Assembly (NCBI RefSeq): GCF_000003815.2
Contig: NC_049980.1
Span: 34,409,139-34,454,213 of the forward strand
Length of the DNA stretch: 45,075 nt
Direction: 5' to 3'
DNA from: Branchiostoma floridae
Lineage: Eukaryota; Chordata; Leptocardii; Amphioxiformes; Branchiostomatidae
In this document: piece by piece, positions 40,701 through 45,075 of the stretch
How the letters are laid out: every line of letters starts with the position of its first letter
Numbering within the stretch: position 1 is the first letter of the stretch
Made by a program: the position numbers and the translations under genes
The notes under the pieces: generated by a model
What the model saw: only the letters and a program-made list of their open reading frames with translations
Database searches by the model: none
Told to the model about the DNA's origin: nothing

Positions 40701-43700
40701 GTCATGGCTTCGTCATATAACATGATAATGACACAAAAATTGTCACTGTAATTTTGTTGCACATGTACATCATTCTCTGAAAATTTCGTGATCATACGAT
40801 AAGTAGTTTAGCTGTGGGTCTCAAAAGTTTGTTTAAAAAAATGCTGGGGTCAGTTTTGACCCCACTTGACCATACATAAACTTTCTATGATAACTTAATC
40901 AACAATGAGCCAATATCGGTAAAAACGTATGAGAAGTTATAAGACATATATACAAACAAACTCATAGAAGGAAATTTGTTTTCAACCAGAAATGTCATAA
41001 TGGCACATATTAATAAACGTCTGGGGTCAGTTTTGACCCCATACGGTGGTTTGAGGGTTAAAGGTCATCAGTTAAGTTAAGTTCCTCCTAGTAACATCAA
41101 GGTCCTGGGTATCATTACTATTAAGTAAATACCATGTCCTAATACCAGAGTACTACAGTAACCTTTCTGGGCTAAAAAAAACTTTGGGACAATTGAACTT
41201 CACTTGGGAACAGTCAGAAATTTGTTTTTGGAACACTTGTTGGAAAGTAGGAAAAATAATTTTCAGCATCTGATTGAAATTCTTGCAATTTCTCATCGTC
41301 ATGGTTCCAGGCCTAAGGAGGTTACAGAGGAGGAATACAAGGAGTTCTACAAGTCCTTCTCCAAGGACTCGGATGACCCGCTGGCTCACACCCACTTTGT
41401 GGCAGAGGGAGAGGTGACCTTCAGGTCCATCCTGTTTGTACCCAAGACTGGTCTTCGCGACATGTTCCAGGTAAAAACCAGTGGGCTGTTTGTGTGTGTG
41501 TGTGTGAGAGAGAGAGAGTGTGTGTGTTTGTACCCAAGACTGGTCCCCGTGACATGTTCCAGGTAACAACCAGTGGGATTTTTTTTGTGTGCGTGAAAGT
41601 GTGAGTGTGTTTGTGTGTGTGCATGCGTGCAGATATTTGAGGTCAGCATGACTTGAAAAAGTCTGGATGGATTTGGATTGCTTGGTATGTTGTTAGGTCT
41701 CAGGACAATGGAGATCAAAGTCGGCTATAGACTTCCTGGTGGTGTTCCTTGATATTACAGCGGAACCTACTGTTTTTTTGGTGGGTTTGGATTCAACTTC
41801 TTTCTTGCAAGGGGAGGAAGACAAAAAAAGCGCCACTTTGAGTAGCACTTTGATTGATTTGATAAAAACTATTTGTGTCAATGTAAGTTTGGTGAAATGT
41901 TCAATACCAGCGTTCCTTGTTTGTACTCAATGTTAAATTGCTGCAATAATTTGTCCACAGGAGTACGGTAAGAAGGTTGACTACATCAAGCTGTTTGTGC
42001 GGCGTGTGTTCATCACTGACGACTTCCAGGACATGATGCCCAAGTACCTGTCCTTCGTGAAGGGCATGGTGGACTCAGACGACCTTCCGCTCAACGTGTC
42101 TCGTGAGACGCTGCAGCAGCACAAGCTCCTCAAGGTCATCAAGAAGAAGCTGGTCAGGAAGGTAAGATGTCTTCTGGCGCTCCTCTCGTTCTTGTTTTCC
42201 AAGGTCACACTGATCTGATTTTATGGATGACATCTGCGACATTACTTTTTGCCTGTTCTCAAATAAAAAATCCTCCGAGGCTCCACGCAAGTCCTGAAAT
42301 TGCAGACACATTGCGGCAAAAGGCCGGCTTGAGTAAAACTTGTTATGCACTACCACAAAACTCTTGGTCAAACTGCCCTTGTACAGTAGTGTTTGGTGGT
42401 GTTTTTGTATTAATAATACAGGTTGAACAGCACTTGTGTTGTTGTACATTGCACTTTCACTGACTATCCAGATTCTGCATGGTTCTGGCACTCTCTCCTT
42501 TTTAGGGCAGCTTGACTCCAGCTGTTCATTGCTAAGCATGCTCTTCCTGGACCACAGAGCACAGCTGCTTTTAGCAGCATTGGTGCTATTGATGTTCCAA
42601 TCAACTTTGTAGTGATTGGTTGTGTGTTTTGCATTATGCATCTCCTTTTTAGAGCAGCTGACTTCTAGCTGTCCTCAGCTAGGCATGCTGTTCCATAGCT
42701 GTCCTGTACAGCATGAGATTGAGAGCCATCTTAAACAGCATGGTAGCTGTCCTGAGCCGCACTCATGCTGTCCAAATTATTTTCTAAACCTCCACAGTAA
42801 TGTGGTATGTTTTGTCCGGTCTCTTTTTCTCCACAGACCCTTGACATGATCAAGAAGATCGCTGAAGAAGACTACTTGGAAGGGTTCTGGAAAGAGTACA
42901 GCACCAAGTAAGTTAGTGGTGTGCCTTGTCGAACTGTTAACAACTCCTTTCTTTCCCACTCACTATCCTCACTCAGACTCTGGACATGATCAAGAAAATC
43001 GATAACGAAGAGTACCTGGAAAAGTTCTGGAAAGAATACAGCACCAGGTGAGTTACATGTAATGTATGGATTCCCATGGTAGTTGTGACGAAGCATCTAA
43101 TTGGACGCAATAGTTGTGACGATACATCTGATTGGTCCAGGACCACTCTGGGGATTACTTCTTTAGTACATTTGCAAAAGTTGATGGCAAATTTTTTGAC
43201 AATTTGGAAGCACTCATTTGAGTCACCACGATTACTTAATTCCCATTAAGTTCAAATTAAAATGTTACACTACAAAACCTTTTACAACTTGTTTGTATCA
43301 AGCCTTTAATATGTTTAAGACCAAGAAGCCCAAAGCTGCCTAGGCAGACCCTTGTAATGACTTGTCTCATCGTCAATAAAGTCAAGTCAAAGATCGACGA
43401 TTAAGTAATAGAATAGGTCTGTAGGATTTGAACCAACTAATATCCCCCTATTTCCAGCATCAAGCTGGGCTTGATCCAGGATCACTCCAACCGTACCCGC
43501 CTGGCCAAGCTGCTGCGGTTCCAGTCCTCCCACACTGAGGGGGAGGTCACCTCGCTGGCGGACTATGTGGAGAGGATGAAGGAGAAACAGGAGGCCATCT
43601 TCTTCATGGCAGGCACCAGGAGGAAGGAGGTGAACACATTTAACTATCATCCATATTCAGCGCCTGTCCTTTGGCGGAATTTTGCTGCTTGGGACGGACA

Positions 43701-44310
43701 CAAATTTTGCCATTCTGTCCTGTGACAGACAAAAATTGGCAAGTCAAAATATAAATTGAACCAAGCTGAGTCTATCAGCAAAATTTGCCCCTCAAAATAA
43801 AGGATAATAAAAAAAATTAATAGAATTTCAGAGGGTCTAGATTTTGACATTTTCTCGAGGAGCATACCCCCGGACCCCAATAGCTTCATTGTGCCTTCGA
43901 TAGGATTTCCATTCAAAATCCAGGAGATGGAAAAAAATGTCAGTCTGGCTAGAACACTGTCCATATCATCCAAACAGTTATAGAATTAATATTGGAAACT
44001 TTTGCTCAGGGTTGTAGCCAGTCTGAAATCATTTTTCGTCCCCTCAATTATAAATCCTCTCTGGTGTCAAAGGTATGACGTTCCTAGCATGGTCCAGGTG
44101 CATGAAAATTTTGAAATCTAAATTTTCATTGTTCCTCTCCCCCAGGCCGAGAGCTCGCCATTTGTGGAGCGACTCCTGAAGAAGGGTTACGAGGTCCTGT
44201 ACCTGGTGGAACCTATGGACGAGTTCTGCATCCAGTCCCTGCCAGAGTTCGATGGCAAGAAGTTCCAGAACGTCGCCAAGGACGGGCTGAAGATCAACGA
44301 GTCGGAGAAG
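28658..44310 (+). CDS. HSP90B1: HSP90B1 (GRP94, endoplasmin), 5' fifteen coding exons
   Basis: Joined exons: 28658-28709, 29904-30000, 31802-31943, 32328-32444, 36775-36970, 37504-37633, 37971-38082, 38778-38867, 39258-39296, 39762-39871, 41311-41470, 41961-42161, then 42837-42907 or 42977-43047, 43458-43629, 44146-44310: 618 residues of about 800. Family knowledge: ER-lumen Hsp90 paralogue, an ATP-driven dimeric chaperone for secreted and membrane clients such as integrins and Toll-like receptors. Seen here: signal peptide [38 protein letters not shown] pre-N region specific to GRP94; ATPase motifs [34 protein letters not shown]; acidic linker (residues about 290-355); middle domain with [13 protein letters not shown], the [16 protein letters not shown] catalytic-arginine loop, and [15 protein letters not shown]; and [36 protein letters not shown]. 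The C-terminal dimerisation domain and KDEL-type signal lie outside. All splice phases are continuous. Odd: Trp in the ATP-lid motif, duplicated exon 13, duplicated exon 11 tail. Confidence 0.97.
28710..29189. other. HSP90B1 intron 1, first part
   Basis: No feature supported in this part of the intron. Confidence 0.4.
29190..29390 (+). repeat. tRNA-derived SINE-like remnant
   Basis: A B-box-like GGGTTCAAGTCCC (about 29236-29249) follows a degenerate tRNA-like head. Downstream ATGAGTACCTAACTAAG and AGGACATAAAGCTGAAGGTC recall SINE body sequence. Boundaries are uncertain. Confidence 0.45.
29641..29856 (+). mobile_element. 5S-rRNA-headed SINE
   Basis: Head about 29655-29728 matches 5S rRNA: GATCTCGGAAGTTAAGCAAC, GGTCCGGACAGTACTTGGAT, GGGGGACTGACC and CTGTAGCC. 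Body 29745-29856 (GTCTTCCGGGAGGGACGTAA, CGAGGAGGTGCCTC, GGGTACCTACTGGC) matches the tRNA-headed SINE at 13770-13996. Not a functional 5S gene: the 5' third of the RNA is missing and no T-rich terminator follows the head. Confidence 0.85.
29904..30000 (+). CDS. HSP90B1: HSP90B1 exon 2 (pre-N acidic segment)
   Basis: Acceptor CCCCACCCCACAG; encodes (A)[31 protein letters not shown]; donor [19 protein letters not shown] is shared with vertebrate GRP94. Confidence 0.93.
30001..31419. other. HSP90B1 intron 2, no feature
   Basis: AT-rich intron sequence with a G12 run near 30401-30412. No exon or recognisable repeat found before the hAT-like MITE. Confidence 0.4.
31420..31770. mobile_element. hAT-like MITE, CAGGGCTCGAAAT ends
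   Basis: Begins CAGGGCTCGAAATT and ends TATTTCGAGCCCTG, a terminal inverted repeat of 12-13 bp of the type seen in animal hAT elements. Subterminal GGTGCACC/GGGTGCAC words occur in both orientations. The flanks share only TTAAG (left ...CTTAAG, right TTAAGTC), so an 8-bp target duplication is not clear. Confidence 0.8.
31802..31943 (+). CDS. HSP90B1: HSP90B1 exon 3 (start of ATPase domain)
   Basis: Acceptor CACTTTTCAG; encodes (R)[47 protein letters not shown]; donor GAG/GTAACA. Confidence 0.97.
32328..32444 (+). CDS. HSP90B1: HSP90B1 exon 4 (ATP-site Glu/Asn helix)
   Basis: Acceptor GATGTTCCAG; encodes [39 protein letters not shown]; donor AAG/GTAAGA. Contains the catalytic Glu (RELI) and Mg/ATP-coordinating Asn (ISNSSDAL). 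Confidence 0.97.
32684..33132 (-). repeat. Long terminal repeat (3' LTR) of a minus-strand Ty3/Gypsy element
   Basis: Bounded TG...CA on the minus strand (TGTAGCAAGTCTG to AATGTTACA), 449 bp. A polypurine tract (GCGGGGGGGATGG) lies directly upstream at 33133-33145. GTATAAATAAAGGTC near 32810-32824 can serve as TATA/polyadenylation signal. No matching 5' LTR was found on the other side of the pol fragment. Confidence 0.75.
34360..36435 (-). pseudogene. Ty3/Gypsy integrase with long Pro-Thr-Val repeat tail
   Basis: A 691-codon frame: integrase core starting AMDIVGPLP (first catalytic Asp), then [11 protein letters not shown] (second Asp), [16 protein letters not shown] (catalytic Glu), [15 protein letters not shown], and a small C-terminal DNA-binding-like domain (GDLVLVRNN...[17 protein letters not shown]). 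The tail holds the [12 protein letters not shown] minisatellite. Immediately upstream (36430-36525) the HHCC zinc-binding domain continues in another frame ([20 protein letters not shown]), so a one-base indel in a G-rich run near 36440 has separated it; with 5' truncation this is a pseudogene. Confidence 0.85.
34781..35115. repeat. 36-bp minisatellite inside the Gypsy frame
   Basis: Unit GGAACAGGTGTCGGAGCA-GGAACAGGTGTCGGGGTT, about nine copies, alternating GGGGTT and GGAGTT to give a 72-bp higher-order period. Because 36 is divisible by three and no stops occur, three frames stay open: the minus-strand integrase tail and two plus-strand frames (34676-35311 and 34746-35222). Confidence 0.95.
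36775..36970 (+). CDS. HSP90B1: HSP90B1 exon 5 (ATP-binding motifs)
   Basis: Acceptor CACACCTACAG; encodes [65 protein letters not shown]; donor [17 protein letters not shown] and GQFGVGFYS bind nucleotide. The usual Lys of GTIAKSGT is Trp here. Confidence 0.97.
36971..37503. other. HSP90B1 intron 5
   Basis: Contains three loose repeats of GACTGTGTTGTGATG(A)CCAGTA-like sequence (near 37268, 37368, 37438) that resemble the start of exon 6 (GACCGTGTTGTGGTGACCAGTA). They may be decayed tandem duplicates of that exon border; none has an intact frame. Confidence 0.4.
37504..37633 (+). CDS. HSP90B1: HSP90B1 exon 6
   Basis: Acceptor CTCGTTCCCAG; encodes (A)[42 protein letters not shown]; donor [21 protein letters not shown] is the conserved end of the N-domain beta-sheet. 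Confidence 0.96.
37690..37765. repeat. Fragment related to the hAT-like MITE
   Basis: TTTTGGGTGCACCTAATTTT and GGTTAGGTGCACCTACAG match the GGTGCACC subterminal motifs of 31420-31770. Confidence 0.5.
37971..38082 (+). CDS. HSP90B1: HSP90B1 exon 7
   Basis: Acceptor ATTTTTTCCAG; encodes (S)[37 protein letters not shown]; donor AAG/GTAGGT. Confidence 0.96.
38217..38316. mobile_element. Short hairpin MITE, TAGCCTGGGTACCATCC type
   Basis: TACTGGCGCTCCTTACACTC-GTTACCC is the inverse of GGGTAGCAAGTGTAAGGAGT-CCCGGTA, with a TTTTTTAG loop. About 100 bp. Confidence 0.65.
38778..38867 (+). CDS. HSP90B1: HSP90B1 exon 8 (acidic linker)
   Basis: Acceptor CCCTCTGCAG; encodes [30 protein letters not shown]; donor AAG/GTGAGA. 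Phase 0 at both ends. Part of the charged linker that couples N and middle domains. Confidence 0.94.
39258..39296 (+). CDS. HSP90B1: HSP90B1 exon 9 (39-nt acidic microexon)
   Basis: Acceptor ATGCTTACAAG, donor AAG/GTACCA; encodes [13 protein letters not shown]. Phase 0 at both ends and weaker splice sites, so it could be skipped without frame change, altering linker charge and length. Confidence 0.75.
39762..39871 (+). CDS. HSP90B1: HSP90B1 exon 10 (linker end, middle domain start)
   Basis: Acceptor ATCTCCAATCAG; encodes [36 protein letters not shown]; donor GGCC/GTGAGT. Confidence 0.95.
40092..41057. mobile_element. piggyBac-like non-autonomous element, 966 bp, TTAA target
   Basis: TTAA at 40088-40091 and 41058-41061 flank ends CCCTCAAACCACCGTA and TACGGTGGTTTGAGGG. 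A second inverted block, TATGGGGTCAAAACTGACCCC / GGGGTCAGTTTTGACCCCATA, follows inside each end, with a third copy near 40846-40866. TTAA duplication and CCCT-type ends fit piggyBac. No transposase frame remains. Confidence 0.85.
41311..41470 (+). CDS. HSP90B1: HSP90B1 exon 11 (middle domain)
   Basis: Acceptor CATGGTTCCAG; encodes (P)[53 protein letters not shown]; donor CAG/GTAAAA. Confidence 0.96.
41471..41575 (+). repeat. Tandem duplication of exon 11 tail and donor
   Basis: TTTGTACCCAAGACTGGTC(TT/CC)CG(C/T)GACATGTTCCAG plus GTAA(A/C)AACCAGTGGG recurs at a 92-bp offset (second donor after 41562), separated by a TG/AG microsatellite. Using the distal donor would add 92 nt and shift the frame. 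Confidence 0.9.
41961..42161 (+). CDS. HSP90B1: HSP90B1 exon 12 (catalytic-arginine loop)
   Basis: Acceptor TTTGTCCACAG; encodes [67 protein letters not shown]; donor AAG/GTAAGA. Arg of SRETLQ contacts the ATP gamma phosphate in the closed dimer. The antisense 188-codon frame at 42075-42641 is a shadow. Confidence 0.97.
42485..42785. repeat. Diverged tandem duplication in intron 12
   Basis: CTCCTTTTTAG(A/G)GCAGCT and GCTAAGCATGCT/GCTAGGCATGCT blocks occur twice about 155 bp apart, with further TAGCTGTCCTG and AGCATG words. Function unknown; it lies just upstream of the duplicated exon 13 pair. Confidence 0.6.
42837..42907 (+). CDS. HSP90B1: HSP90B1 exon 13a (mutually exclusive candidate)
   Basis: 71 nt, acceptor TTTTTCTCCACAG, donor ACCAA/GTAAGT, phase 0 in and 2 out. 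Encodes TLDMIKK then [16 protein letters not shown](N). Closest to the vertebrate [21 protein letters not shown]. Joining it to 13b gives AAA CTC TGG ACA TGA, an immediate stop. Confidence 0.93.
42977..43047 (+). CDS. HSP90B1: HSP90B1 exon 13b (mutually exclusive candidate)
   Basis: 71 nt, acceptor CTATCCTCACTCAG, donor ACCAG/GTGAGT, same phases as 13a. Encodes TLDMIKK then [16 protein letters not shown](S). It differs from 13a at 12 of 71 bases: five silent changes and five residue changes (A/D, E/N, D/E, G/K and N/S at the junction). Separated from 13a by a 69-nt intron. Confidence 0.9.
43060..43395 (+). repeat. Retroelement remnant with (GTCAA) tail
   Basis: The stretch ends CGTCAATAAAGTCAAGTCAAAG, an AATAAA plus GTCAA-type tail like the one at 10036-10085 in the opposite orientation. 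GTTGTGACGA(A/T)(G/A)CATCT.ATTGG is repeated near 43082 and 43113. The 5' extent is not determined. Confidence 0.45.
43458..43629 (+). CDS. HSP90B1: HSP90B1 exon 14
   Basis: Acceptor CCTATTTCCAG; encodes [57 protein letters not shown]; donor GAG/GTGAAC. Confidence 0.97.
43765..43860. repeat. Dispersed repeat shared with 10560-10650
   Basis: CAGCAAAATTTGCCCCTCAA and TTTCAGAGGGTCTAGATTTT match the block inside the 10429-13140 element. Confidence 0.55.
44146..44310 (+). CDS. HSP90B1: HSP90B1 exon 15 (start of C-terminal domain)
   Basis: Acceptor CTCTCCCCCAG; encodes [55 protein letters not shown]; donor AAG/GTGAGG. The next exon is not in the window. Confidence 0.97.
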
Positions 44311-44911
44311 GTGAGGAATGCAGCAGAATGGTTGATTTCTCTAGAGCCAAGTTTCAGCCAAAGGGCTTGTTTCAAGGCCATGGCCTTTTTGACAGGAAAT
44401 ACAGCATATATAGTATTGAATACAGTGTTGAAATGCAACTACTACTAATTTTGATACTGATTGTACTCTTGTGCAGTAGTTCCACTATGAATCGCTATAG
44501 TAGGTGTACACAATGTCATCCAAAAAAGCATGATAGGACCTCATGTGATGACGCCCCTATCACGTCTAGCTCGGTAGATGTAGTAGTTCTCTACTCCCTG
44601 TTAGCAGGGGCCTAAAGTTTACAAGGGCGTGCAAACGTACATTAGTGTAGAGATATAGACTGCAGAACTATCAGTACCACACACCTGCCTTGTTTCTTGA
44701 GTCACGTGGCTTTGAAGTCTCATATATAGTGTATATATCTAGGACGGTTATCAAACAGATGGTCGGCTCAACCTGTATCAAACGAAAGGCCTGTACCCTA
44801 TATCGGCGTTCTTTCAACGAAATGAGAAGCCTTTTGGGTTTATCACTCCCCACAACCTAACATAAAGTTTAGCTCATGATCAGTAATGGCAATTTCGATT
44901 TGAGTACCTAC
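44311..44911. other. HSP90B1 intron 15, visible part
   Basis: No continuation exon of HSP90B1 and no clear repeat found. Confidence 0.4.
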
Positions 44912-45075
44912 CTTCAGTTGGCGGAAAACGAGCCGTCGGTTGCACCAGTCGCAGACCCCTGTCCTTGGCCGCCAGTTTTACCGTGTCTGTGAGACCGTCC
45001 GGCAGATAGTACGCGGGTTGCAGGCCGGCATCACGGTGCCGCTCCATGGCACTGATCAGGCTGTACCGGTGTGAC
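44912..45075 (-). CDS. Coding-like exon on minus strand, unrecognised, runs off the window
   Basis: Read from 45074 downwards, 54 codons are open in one frame (SHRYSLISAMERHRDAGLQP, AYYLPDGLTDTVKLAAKDRG, LRLVQPTARFPPTE) and end at a strong donor GAAG/GTAGGTAC. Codon use is GC-rich at third positions, unlike the AT-rich intron around it. The other two minus frames are stopped early. No family recognised. It may be an exon of a nested or neighbouring gene, a captured gene fragment, or a sign of misassembly. Confidence 0.5.

Noticed and set aside
41386-41718. 110-codon minus-strand His/Thr-rich frame
   Set aside because: Produced by the TG/AG microsatellite and antisense exon 11.
42075-42641. 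188-codon minus-strand frame over HSP90B1 exon 12 and intron
   Set aside because: Antisense shadow of a GC-rich conserved exon; no start context, splice structure or family motif.
1-45075. CRISPR array, prokaryotic operon or prophage
   Set aside because: Spliced eukaryotic genes throughout and no regularly spaced repeat-spacer structure; the periodic arrays found are head-to-tail minisatellites without unique spacers.

Overview
This is invertebrate-chordate genomic DNA, most likely from an amphioxus (Branchiostoma). That assignment is inferred from intron-rich genes with single-copy-style RASGRF and HSP90B1 coding, telomere-type CCCTAA arrays, a very varied load of short transposable elements, and SINEs with a shared body behind either a tRNA or a 5S rRNA head. 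No species marker was testable. There are no bacterial operons, CRISPR arrays or phage genes. The window has one 100-base N gap (1957-2056).

Layout. 1-7000: repeat-rich DNA without a convincing gene. It holds a tRNA-like sequence, a CCAAT-bearing tandem duplication, CCCTAA/CCCTAG arrays flanking the gap, and a four-unit unclassified repeat. 7025-16011 (+): the last eleven coding exons of a RASGRF-type Ras guanine-nucleotide exchange factor (357 residues visible: end of the linker, REM domain, whole CDC25 catalytic domain). Its upstream PH/DH exons are not in the window. Its introns contain foldback MITEs, a tRNA-headed SINE and a 2.7-kb terminal-inverted-repeat element. 16012-22400: 3' UTR and intergenic DNA with hairpin MITEs and a 32-bp minisatellite. 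22425-22635 (+): an orphan first coding exon with a signal peptide, resembling MOLO1/TPM-domain proteins. 23429-27802: a 4.4-kb giant inverted repeat whose loop received a 5'-truncated LINE with an open reverse-transcriptase frame. 27895-28597: a terminal-inverted-repeat element containing another LINE 3' end, ending about 60 bp before the HSP90B1 start codon. 28658-44310 (+): fifteen consecutive coding exons, plus one alternative exon, of HSP90B1 (GRP94/endoplasmin). They cover the signal peptide, ATPase domain, charged linker, middle domain and the start of the C-terminal domain; the dimerisation end and ER-retention signal lie beyond the window. Its introns carry a truncated Ty3/Gypsy element, hAT-like and piggyBac-like MITEs and SINEs. 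44912-45075 (-): a coding-like open exon on the opposite strand, function unrecognised.

Most notable observation: HSP90B1 carries two adjacent 71-nt versions of one middle-domain exon (42837-42907 and 42977-43047). Both have good splice sites and identical phase. Including both, or neither, breaks the frame, so the sequence predicts obligatory mutually exclusive splicing and two GRP94 isoforms differing at five residues. Three other exon-scale tandem duplications lie in the same two genes: a duplicated RASGRF terminal exon with an early stop, an array of repeated RASGRF splice acceptors, and a duplicated HSP90B1 exon tail with a second donor. All exon boundaries were read by eye from GT/AG sites, phase continuity and remembered family sequence; no search or transcript was available.
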